From: Bin80 sp965116685
Lineage (GTDB): Bacteria; Bacteroidota; Rhodothermia; Rhodothermales; Bin80
Assembly: GCA_965116685.1 (NCBI GenBank)
Contig: OZ220707.1
Coordinates: 2,852,001-2,916,000 of the forward strand
DNA length: 64,000 nt
Reading direction: 5' to 3'
The notes under the pieces are model-generated. The model did not search any database. It was not told the origin of the DNA and saw only the letters and a list, made by a program, of their open reading frames with translations. A program made the position numbers and the translations under genes. This document shows, one piece after another, positions 1 through 7,583 of the stretch; positions within the stretch are counted from its first letter, which is position 1, and every line of letters begins with the position of its first letter.

Positions 1-370
1 CTTTGCCTGGTGGGGGATTGATGGACGTCCTCCACAATGGAGTCTTCCAGAGGATACAGATACTAAGGACAATTGGAGTGATTTTGCATTTGAAACGCTT
101 CAATTTCCTGGGCACCCTCAGGAAACGACGGAGAACTCGGTAGATTTGGCTCACTTACGATATGTACATGGCTTTGAGAATGTGCAACGAATGGAGCCGC
201 TGATCATTGAGGGCCATTATCTTCGAAGTCACTTTGAACTCATTCGAACTCAGAATGTGGGTGGAATGAAGATCTGTCTTGATATTCGTGCAAGAGCAGA
301 GATCTATGGGCTTGGGGTCTCTGCTGTGAATATTCACGAGAGATCCATTGATATGCACATAAAGTTTTAG
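1..370 (+). pseudogene. Rieske-type oxygenase (KshA/cholesterol 7-desaturase-like), 5' part, disrupted
   Basis: The open frame runs in from the left window edge, so the N-terminal Rieske [2Fe-2S] domain lies outside. The visible part matches the catalytic domain of Rieske non-heme iron oxygenases of the 3-ketosteroid 9-hydroxylase/sterol 7-desaturase type. It has ENSVDLAHLRYVH, in which the two His (H-x4-H) are the expected mononuclear-iron ligands. The native frame is broken at 370, where an ISL3 element inserted with an 8-bp duplication (AAGTTTTA at 362-369 and 5526-5533). The TAG that ends the frame is created by the first base of the IS. The C-terminal third is intact beyond the element. 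Family knowledge suggests steroid or sterol ring oxidation, but the substrate cannot be read from the sequence. A P450 fusion gene about 2 kb downstream may belong to the same pathway (inference). Confidence 0.75.
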
Positions 371-428
371 GTTCTATCACAATTTGTGTGGAATGATTGA
401 ATTTGGGTAAACCAAAACTAACGTTTTC

Positions 429-1512
429 ATGCAAAAAACCACGATAGATTTCATCATGCGGTACACTTTGGGACTCAGCTCTGACTGGCAGGTTGACAAG
501 GTGCTGATGAATACGGAGGATCAACGTATAGATGTCTACCTGTCGCACTCGGGGAAGAACCTTGTTTGTCCAGAGACGGTGGAGAGAGGGACGTTGTACG
601 ATCACCGTAAAGAGCGATCTTGGCGTCACTTGGACTGGTTTCAATGCAAGTGTTTTATTCATTGTCGGGTTCCCCGGATCCAGTCTTCGGTGGGGATCAA
701 GACGATTCAGATTCCCTGGGCGGATGCATCAAGTCGTGTGACGTATTCGTTTGAGTGCTGGGCGATTGATTTGCTTAAGGCGACGAAGAACCAGACCAAA
801 ACGGCGAAGCTGCTACGGTGCGGATTTAACCAACTCAACCGGATCATGCGTCGCAGTGTTGAGCGGGGTCTTCAACGGCGATCTCTGAAGGAGATTCACC
901 ATGTGGGCATAGATGAGAAGGCCCTGAAGCGGAATCATGTGTATGCAACGATCGTGAGTGATTCTGTGCGTGGAGTGGTCATTGATGTGGGCGAGGGGCG
1001 GACCAAAAAAGGCACCATCGCACTGTTAGAGCGCATTTTTGCGGAAATCAAGGGCGTTGTGGAAACGATCACGACCGATATGTGGAAGGCCTATATCAAC
1101 GCCGTTAAGACGGTATTTCCCAACGGGACACTGATTCATGATCGCTTTCACTTAATCCAGTATCTCAATAAAGCGATCAACCGGGTACGCAGGCGGGAGG
1201 TGAAGCTCCATCCCGAATTGAAAGGGACTCATTACGTGCTTTTGAAGAATGAAACCCACCGTACCCAAAAGCAAGATGAGATCTTCAAAGTCATCCAGGA
1301 TGCCAACTTGGAAGTCAGTCTCGCCTGGCGATCACGCGAGGACTTTAAGGGGATCTTTGCGTGCAGCTCCTTTCCGGAAGCAAAGGCATATCTTGAACTC
1401 TGGCTCACCAGTGTTCGAGAAGCGGCTGTGAAGGAAGTCATCAAGATTGCCGAGATGTTTGAACGACATTTTGACGGCGTCTGCAACGCACTTTGTCATG
1501 AACAAACCAACG
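429..1512 (+). CDS. ISL3 transposase, exon 1
   Basis: This encodes a DDE transposase of the ISL3 family. An N-terminal zinc-ribbon/HTH region with paired Cys (VCPET; FQCKCFIHC) is followed by the DDE core: HVGIDEKALKRNHVYATIVSD near residues 157-177, then TTDMWKAYINA and the downstream IHDRFH. Translation from genomic DNA runs on to a stop at 1547, but the last 11 codons are intron sequence. Joining 429-1512 to 5385-5518 gives exactly 406 codons including the stop. That restores the C-terminus CHEQTN-AKAERINGKIQ, which matches the ISL3 relic at 14784-15166 (CHEPSNARSERFNGTIQ). The protein should therefore be full length (405 aa) only after RNA splicing. Confidence 0.88.
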
Positions 1513-2025
1513 GTGTGCCACGAAAATGCATGGAGGTAAGTCAATGACGTAGCTAAAATGTATTGAACTGTGCAAGGGATGGAGGAAGGTCCTCCACAAT
1601 CGCTGTACAGGCGGGGGTTGTAAACCACCCACATCTGCGGCATTTAAGAGGTGTCGTGGTGAGCGAGTTGGGAAAAGGTAGGTGTAGGAGCCTATCAGGT
1701 GTGAATCGTAGAGTCGAATGCAAATGAACCATTGATGACGTGTCGAAAAGTTTTAGATGATGGTCAAAACCGGGGTAGCGTTGGAGTTCCGGGACGAGGT
1801 TGGCGGGTGCCTGTTTACTGGCCAACTGGCCTCCGGCATAGAGATGGCGAGACTTCGATTTGGGCCCTTGTACGGAACGTGGGAACGTGTCGGGGTGATG
1901 CAAAGGGAGCGTGGCAAGCAGGCAGTACCTGTAAGTCATTGAGTACTGAGGCACTCCACACGGGCGGATCACTCCGTAGTAGTGATGAAATTCCTGTAAT
2001 GGGGATGGAGCGAAGGGGGTGAACG

Positions 2026-2571
2026 ATGCAGCAAGGAGCGAGGAAGCAACCGAGAGGGAGGACTTCAGCGCAACAAGCAAAGCCGTTTCCAGTAACCAAG
2101 CGCCAAGTTTGGGACGCGTGGAAGCGAGTGAAGGCGAATCAGGGAGGGGCAGGGATTGATGAGCAGTCTCTTGCGGACTTCGAGGAGAATCTTGCGGATA
2201 ATCTCTACAAGATTTGGAATCGGATGGCATCGGGCAGTTATCATCCGAAGCCGGTGCGCCGCGTGAACATTCCGAAGCCGGGCGGAGGTATTCGTCCCTT
2301 GGGAATCCCCACGGTGGCAGATCGGGTGGCCCAGATGGTGGTTAAACAGGCCTTGGAGCCGGTACTGGAACGCGAGTTCCACCCGGATTCCTATGGATAC
2401 CGGCCGAACAAGTCGGCTCATGATGCGCTTCGGCAGACACGAATGCGATGCTGGAAGTGGGCATGGGTACTGGACATGGATATCAAGTCGTATTTTGACA
2501 CGATAGATCATGCCCTATTGATGAAAGCGGTCCGGCGTCATACGGATCAGAAGTGGGTGCTTTTGTACATA
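2026..2571 (+). pseudogene. Group II intron reverse transcriptase/maturase, 5' half
   Basis: This codes for RT subdomains 0-3: a GAGIDEQSL start region, IPKPGGGIRPLGIPT, the VLDMDIKSYFDTIDH block with the first catalytic Asp, and FHPDSYGYRPNKSAHDA. The frame breaks after KWVLLYI, where the ISNCY-like element inserted with a 6-bp duplication (TACATA). Joining 2026-2571 to 4547-5326 restores an uninterrupted 441-residue protein. The two halves carry no other damage that I can see, so this insertion looks recent. Confidence 0.85.
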
Positions 2572-4540
2572 GTGCTTGGCAGAAAATAGCTGTTTTTTGA
2601 ATTTCGACTCAGTAGAAATTGGGAGGTTTCCTCAATTTTCCCCTCGACATGACGAACTTTGGAGGCCCCGTGTCCATTCGGTCCCTTTCGCGTCCGTTTT
2701 TGGCTTTGTTCTTGTCGTGTTGCAATGCTATATCCGTAGATTTCGTGCAGTCTGAACGTACCTCTGCCATCCGCGTCGAACGCGCGGTCATATCTTGACT
2801 CGACTTCAGAGATCTCCTACGCTGCACGCCGTCGGCGTTTGGCACGTTTCAGTTCTTGGCTGAGAACCAGACGTCCCAACCGGTGGAGATTGGCCGCCAG
2901 GACGGCGGTAGCTACAACCCGCTCAAAGCTCTCTGGGCTCACTTCACGTACCACATCCCATCCTCGTTGGCCTAAATTATTCAGTGCAGATTCCACTGCC
3001 GAATGTCCTTTGCGTCCTTGTTTGAACGAGTCCGTTGCCTGACGTTCCTGCTCCTCTTTCGTACAGCGCCCCTTCTTCAGCGTTGCGTTGACCTCTAACA
3101 ACTGATCCAATTCGTCAAACGTTTCTGGACTGTAAAACCCCCGATCCAACGAACAACTCCGAGCGTCTGGGTAGATCGCCTGCGTCGATTTAATCAAGGA
3201 TACGGCCACATCCTTGTCCGTCCCGGTCCATATAATTTCGTATCCCAAGACAAATTGATGCTCATCCTCAATCATCGCAACCGGAACCCCTAACTCGCAT
3301 ACGACGCCGACTTTGCCTTTCTTGATCCAACACGTATGCGGTTTGAAAATAGACATCACCTTCTCCTCGGAAGGAATCGTTTCTCCCCGCAGAATGCGAC
3401 GATCAATTTGGTCTGCAAATTTCGCCGCATAGGCGACCAATTCCACGATCCGAACCTTTGCACTCTGCAGCTGAGCCAGCTGTTTTGCATCCAAGCCAGA
3501 AGGTTGACCCACATGGTTCTGATCCATGGGCGACGTAAGAAATGCATCCAAATCGCGAAGCAGTTGTTCCGCTTTCTCCCGAATCTTGCAACAGTACGCC
3601 AGGTATGCTTCTACCCCCTCGTGGTTGGATTTGTACTGCCGAGCCGTGCGGATGGATTGAAATAATTTGTACGTCTCTCGCTGAAGATAGGCATGTTGCC
3701 GCCAGCCCCTAAGCCCCGACTGCTTCGATACCCGTACACACTTGCGGATCATACACCGAATCGTATCCCACATCAGACGCACATCCGTGGGAAACTCAAC
3801 ATTCGTCTTGACGACTTTGGAGTCTCCTCGTGTTTTCAACAGTTCTCCCTCGGTGTGCCCTACGGCTTGGTGCCCCTGTTTCACCACCAGAGCATTTATC
3901 TGCCCAAGAAGCTCCGGAGACAGGCCCGACACATTATCCTGGATGGTCTGACGGTTGTACTGCGTGTCGTCAGCATCGCTGTGTCCCATCATCTGGCGAA
4001 GGGACTTTAACCCATTGGCCAATACCGCCAGACGATCATAGTCACAGTGGATCGCTTGACGCAAGCCCGCCAATACCACGATCCTCCACAGGTCCATCCC
4101 CGGACGTCCACGATCCTTGCGGACCCCAGGATTATAGCCGGAGTCCATCAGATCAAAAAGCTGTTTACGGGTCCGAGGATTCTTGAAGATCTGTTGGACC
4201 CCATACAGATAGGCAATCACATCGTCCCGACTCTTGAGATCCAGCTCAATCTCCTCAATGGGAACGGTGCCAATCGTCATTTGAGCTTGAAAAACCTTAC
4301 GCATGTGAAAAAGAGAAATGGTTGAAGATTCAACGCCCAAGTCCAAACAGGGTTAACCTTTTGCCCCCTAAAAGATGCGAAGAATTCTGCCTTAGGGGAC
4401 CAGATCCCCTGTAATCTCCCCAAATCCCCCCAGAAATTACCTGAATCCTAAAAATTCGCAACCAAAACGATTCTCGAAAACTACTCCATAGACCTTGAAT
4501 CAAAGATTATTGGCCATTTTTGGTATTTTCTGCCCAGCAC
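2572..4540 (-). mobile_element. ISNCY-like (IS1202-related) insertion sequence
   Basis: This 1969-bp element is bounded by inverted repeats GTGCTTGGCAGAAAATA (left) and the complement of the right end GTGCTGGGCAGAAAATA. It is flanked by direct repeats TACATA (2566-2571 and 4541-4546). It sits inside the group II intron reverse transcriptase gene in the opposite orientation and encodes one transposase (2817-4304). About 245 bp of its left end is noncoding. Confidence 0.87.
2817..4304 (-). CDS. ISNCY-family-like transposase
   Basis: The protein is about 495 aa when started at the ATG giving MRKVFQAQMTIG, a start that resembles ISNCY/IS1202 transposases; an in-frame ATG 42 bp upstream (4346) is possible. 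It contains the family-like blocks LKSRDDVIAYLYGVQQIF and GRPGMDLWRIVVLAGLRQ. Next come GDSKVVKTNVEFPTD, probably holding the first catalytic Asp, and SLDRGFYSPETFDEL near residue 410. The C-terminus is basic (LKRAKRRRRA). The open frame is undamaged and the element has intact ends and a target duplication, so it may be active. The family assignment is from remembered motifs; IS1182 is the alternative. Confidence 0.75.
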   Translation of the reverse strand: MRKVFQAQMTIGTVPIEEIELDLKSRDDVIAYLYGVQQIFKNPRTRKQLFDLMDSGYNPGVRKDRGRPGMDLWRIVVLAGLRQAIHCDYDRLAVLANGLKSLRQMMGHSDADDTQYNRQTIQDNVSGLSPELLGQINALVVKQGHQAVGHTEGELLKTRGDSKVVKTNVEFPTDVRLMWDTIRCMIRKCVRVSKQSGLRGWRQHAYLQRETYKLFQSIRTARQYKSNHEGVEAYLAYCCKIREKAEQLLRDLDAFLTSPMDQNHVGQPSGLDAKQLAQLQSAKVRIVELVAYAAKFADQIDRRILRGETIPSEEKVMSIFKPHTCWIKKGKVGVVCELGVPVAMIEDEHQFVLGYEIIWTGTDKDVAVSLIKSTQAIYPDARSCSLDRGFYSPETFDELDQLLEVNATLKKGRCTKEEQERQATDSFKQGRKGHSAVESALNNLGQRGWDVVREVSPESFERVVATAVLAANLHRLGRLVLSQELKRAKRRRRAA

Positions 4541-4546
4541 TACATA

Positions 4547-5326
4547 GAGCGCTGGCTGACGGCACCGGTGATTCATCCAGACGGGAGGGAAGAGGCACGG
4601 GATGTAGGAACCCCGCAGGGCGGGGTCATCAGTCCACTGTTGGCCAATCTGTTTCTGCACTATTCGTTCGATAAATGGATGGAGCGGAATTATCCACAGA
4701 TTCCATTTGAGCGGTATGCAGATGATATTGTGTGCCACTGCACGAGTGAGGCACAGGCCCGCGAACTTTGGCAAGTGCTCAAGGGGCGTTTTACGGCCTG
4801 TAACCTAACGTTACACCCGGAGAAGACCCGGATTGTATATTGCAAACAAACGGGTCGTGAAGGCACGTATGCGGACGTATCCTTTGATTTTTTGGGGTAT
4901 ACGTTCCGTCCCCGCAAGACAAAGGGTCGCGGGGGCAAGAACTTTCTTGGGTTCAATCCGGCGATTAGCCGGAAGGCGGCGAAAGCCATACGGGAGACCA
5001 TACACAGTTGGGGGTTGGCTCGCATGAGTCCACTCTCAATGGATCAAATCGCGGGCAGGATCAATGCCGTGGTCCGTGGATGGATTACCTACTATGGTGC
5101 ATTCTTCAAATCAGAACTGAGCAAGGTTCTGCTTAGCATCGACGAACATCTTATCCGGTGGATGATGCGGAAGTATAAGCGCTTCCGTGGACATTGGAGG
5201 AGGTCATGGCGATGGGTAAGGAAGATGGCACGTCAAAATTCGGGTCTATTCGTGCATTGGGCGTTTCTTTATGGTTCACCTTTGTTCAATTCCAAACGGC
5301 TGCATGGTAAGAGCCGCGTGAGTTGA
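4547..5326 (+). pseudogene. Group II intron reverse transcriptase/maturase, 3' half
   Basis: The frame continues from ERWLTAPVI to GTPQGGVISPLLANL and the catalytic YADD box (RYADDIVCH), then the thumb and the maturase X domain (FDFLGYTFRP; RGWITYYGAF). The protein ends shortly after the X domain, so it lacks the HNH endonuclease domain. An ATG at 4520 in the same frame lies inside the inserted IS and is not the native start. The split probably abolishes reverse transcriptase and maturase activity. Confidence 0.85.
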
Positions 5327-5384
5327 GAGGCTCATGCGCGGTTCTGTGAGAGCCCGGGGGTGAAACTCCCCCGGGCTACTTGAC
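5311..5384 (+). ncRNA. Group II intron domains V and VI
   Basis: Domain V is the 34-nt hairpin beginning GAGCCGCG and ending CGCGGTTC (5311-5344), the catalytic signature of group II introns. Domain VI is a GC-rich hairpin (AGCCCGGGGG/CCCCCGGGCT, 5351-5377) followed by ACTTGAC. The A at 5378, seven bases from the 3' end, is the probable branch-point adenosine. The maturase stop codon (5324-5326) lies inside domain V. Confidence 0.85.
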
Positions 5385-5518
5385 CCAAAGCAGAACGAAT
5401 CAATGGCAAAATTCAGGAGGTTAAAACCATCGGCAGAGGCTACAGAAGGTTTGAAAACTTTAGAGTTGCGATTCTTTTCTTCTGCGGAGGTCTTGACCTC
5501 TATCCACAACATTCGTGA
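5385..5518 (+). CDS. ISL3 transposase, exon 2
   Basis: This is the C-terminal coding segment of the ISL3 transposase after the group II intron. The frame reads AKAERINGKIQEVKTIGRGY, then RRFENFRVAILFF, to the stop at 5516-5518. This is the conserved C-terminal motif of the family (N-x-K-I-x-x-V-K...RGYRxFxNFR). It has no start codon of its own and is translated only from spliced RNA. Confidence 0.85.
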
Positions 5519-5525
5519 TAGATCC

Positions 5526-5819
5526 AAGTTTTATATGTTCTCGACGCCCGTTGATGGAAAGCATATTGATGTAGTACTGGCTACCCGGGTCAAAGAATTA
5601 TGTAACCCGAAACGAGCGGTAATCGGAATGGGGTTTCTGCCGGTGAGTTTTCGGACTAGTCTTATGAACAGACTGGTTCTGTCCTATCACAAGAAAGAGG
5701 TGCTGGATGATGTCCGTATCTGGCGGAATAAGAGATATGCTACGCAGCCGAGGCTGTCGAGGTCAGATGGCGAAATCGGGAGATATAGACGGTACTGTAG
5801 GCAATTCTATCCATCATAA
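5526..5819 (+). pseudogene. Rieske-type oxygenase, 3' part of the disrupted gene
   Basis: This is the continuation of the gene broken at 370. If the ISL3 element and one copy of the 8-bp duplication are removed, the frame reads from MHIKF directly into YMFSTPVDGKHIDVV and on to the stop at 5819. The end, with DVRIWRNKRY followed by DGEIGRYRRYCRQFY, is the typical C-terminus of KshA-like oxygenases. The upstream extension of this open frame, starting at ATG 5403, is ISL3 sequence in the same frame and is not part of the native gene. The fragment is unlikely to be functional. Confidence 0.75.
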
Positions 5820-5962
5820 ATCTTCAGGAACACAGGGATTCCATGCCATGTTTATTCACTGGTGAAGGAAAATAGGAATGAAGATATCTTCTTCCTAGGT
5901 CTGATGAAAAAGCGGGGCGCTATCTTCCCACGTCGTTTCTCATTCATTAGATCTTCATTCTC

Positions 5963-7024
5963 ATGCACAAATCTCTTTACCTGGGGCTGGATGCCCACAC
6001 TCGCATCTGTGTTCTGGCGGCCATGGCCACGTCAGGGCATATCGTGCCGACCAAGACCTTTTCGACTTCAGAGTCAGCGCTGATCCGTCACGTCCTGGAT
6101 CTTCCTGCGCAATTCAAGTATTTGGTTTTGGAGGAATCTTCGCTGGCCAGCTGGATTGCTTCAGCGCTGCGTCCGTATGTCACGCAATTGATCGTTTGTG
6201 ACCCTCGTCACAATACCCTCATCAGTCGTGGAAACAAGGATGATCATAGAGATGCCGCGGATCTGTGTCGGCTACTTCGACTGGGGGAATTGGTCGAAGT
6301 GTTTCACTCGGACGAGGATCACCGTGTAGACTTTAAGATTGGGGTGCAACAGTATTTGCGTTTTACGCGGGATCGCGCCAGTTTAAAGTCCCAAATCAAA
6401 TCCAAATACCATCAGGCGGGATTGACCCATGTAGTTGGGACCCAGGTATTCTCGAAAACGCACCGTGTCTCGTATCTGAAGCAATTGCCAACGAATGCCC
6501 GGAGGTCAATGATGGAGAACTTGTACGAGCATTTGGACGCAATGGATGCTCTACAGAAAAAAGCACGTACCTCCATGATGGAGCAGGGCAAACGTTATCC
6601 GGAAATCGCCCAGTTCCAGCGCATGCCTGGCATCGGTGTGGTGGGCTCGCATGTGTTCAGTGCCTTTATTCAGACTCCACACCGGGTTGCAACCAAGCAC
6701 AGGTTGTGGCGATATTGCGGGCTGGGGGTTCGTCAACGCAGCAGTGCAGGCAAGCCATTGGCGTACAATCGTCTGGACCGTTCGGGAACAGGAATCTTAA
6801 AAGCCATCAGCCATCAGTGTTGGACATCCGCCTTGCGAACGAGAGAGCCGAATGAGGTATCCTTGTTTTATGATGCCTCCCTGCGCCGCACCGGGGACCC
6901 GGTGCACGCACGGCTCAATACCCAGCGCAAAGTACTCAAGGTGCTCTGGACCATCTGGAAAAAAGATGTAGCCTACAATTCAAAAGCTTTTTATTCACCA
7001 CCTGCATCCGCAGTGACCGCGTAG
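5963..7024 (+). CDS. IS110-family transposase (DEDD), copy of its own lineage
   Basis: This is a 353-residue transposase-recombinase of the IS110 family. The RuvC-like DEDD domain is at the N-terminus: YLGLDAHTR, with Asp near residue 9, LVLEES with Glu, and KDDHRDAADL with the last two acids. The C-terminal transposase_20-like region holds MPGIGVVGSHVF and LDRSGTGILK, with the probable catalytic Ser. It is only distantly related to the 376-aa IS110 proteins at 16057 and 19874. IS110 elements lack long inverted repeats and are guided by a structured RNA from a noncoding end. I could not fix the element borders or assign that RNA (candidates: 5820-5962 or the 7025-7400 stretch). The frame is intact. 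Confidence 0.85.
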   Translation: MHKSLYLGLDAHTRICVLAAMATSGHIVPTKTFSTSESALIRHVLDLPAQFKYLVLEESSLASWIASALRPYVTQLIVCDPRHNTLISRGNKDDHRDAADLCRLLRLGELVEVFHSDEDHRVDFKIGVQQYLRFTRDRASLKSQIKSKYHQAGLTHVVGTQVFSKTHRVSYLKQLPTNARRSMMENLYEHLDAMDALQKKARTSMMEQGKRYPEIAQFQRMPGIGVVGSHVFSAFIQTPHRVATKHRLWRYCGLGVRQRSSAGKPLAYNRLDRSGTGILKAISHQCWTSALRTREPNEVSLFYDASLRRTGDPVHARLNTQRKVLKVLWTIWKKDVAYNSKAFYSPPASAVTA

Positions 7025-7583
7025 ACATGGGGAACACCATTGTGTCTTGTAACGGTTGCTCGCGGATCTGGGTAGCCGGGATATACTCCAGCGACAATTT
7101 AGCTCCATTATGGAAACTCGACTTTTAGGGTAGCCCGGCCTTTATGCCCCATTAGACATTAGCGCCCATTGTAGGGACGCTCACAAACGAGTTTGGCAGC
7201 TGAACAGGCACCCTTTTCTTCCGTCCTGTTAATCTGCATCCAAGCAAGCCGAAGCATCACACAAATATGGATCCCCAATACAAATCTACATGATCAGCGG
7301 TTTTTTTGCAGTGTGCGCCCTCAAAATTTCACGCGTTTTGTTGCATGGCAGAGGTGTGTGTGGAACTTTCTTTTTCAAACGAGATTGTCGCGGGAAGGCT
7401 TTGGATCGGTGAAGAAAGACAGCAGTGAGGGATGAACATTCGTGACTTCGTACTGTATGTACCGAGCGCAGGCATGCATTACCATGAAGACATGCATTAC
7501 CACCAATAGCCGGGTAGGTAGCAATTCTACCGGGGTTATACGCAAATCATAAGACTTGTCTGGCCAACCTAATGGAATAGAAA
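7025..7583. other. Noncoding stretch between IS110 and the P450 gene
   Basis: I see no convincing gene in this 559-bp stretch; the only open frame (about 80 codons at 7193-7435) has no recognisable features. It probably contains the right end of the IS110 element and the promoter of the P450 fusion gene. Near its 3' end are a 12-bp direct repeat (7473-7502) and a short palindrome, GGTAG-CAATT-CTACC (near 7518-7535). Confidence 0.5.
7473..7502. repeat. 12-bp direct repeat upstream of P450 gene (possible operator)
   Basis: CATGCATTACCA occurs at 7473-7484 and again at 7491-7502, a centre-to-centre distance of 18 bp. It lies about 80-110 bp upstream of the P450 fusion start codon and is followed by a palindrome around 7518-7535. 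The arrangement resembles tandem binding sites for a regulator, but no regulator is encoded next to it. Function is inferred from position only. Confidence 0.35.

Larger units (their letters stand above)
1513..5384 (+). mobile_element. Group II intron inserted in the ISL3 transposase gene
   Basis: The intron starts with GTGTG, matching the GUGYG 5' consensus. It ends with domain V (5311-5344), domain VI (5351-5384) and the 3' dinucleotide AC. Precise removal rejoins the transposase frame (AAC G|CC AAA). It encodes a reverse transcriptase/maturase without an endonuclease domain, split by an ISNCY-like element (2572-4540). Without that insertion and one copy of its target duplication the intron would be about 1.9 kb, typical for a bacterial ORF-containing intron. 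The stretch 1548-2025 carries no gene and should be the 5' ribozyme domains I-III. The intron lacks an intact maturase in cis, so splicing would need one supplied in trans. Confidence 0.87.
370..5525 (+). mobile_element. ISL3-family insertion sequence carrying a group II intron
   Basis: The left end GGTTCTATCACAATTTGTGT (370-) and the right end, whose complement reads GGATCTATCACGAATGTTGT (to 5525), are imperfect terminal inverted repeats. The element is flanked by the 8-bp duplication AAGTTTTA, the size expected for ISL3. It contains one transposase gene (429-1512 plus 5385-5518) interrupted by a group II intron (1513-5384). Without the intron the IS would be about 1.28 kb. The right terminal repeat overlaps the transposase C-terminus. 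Confidence 0.88.
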
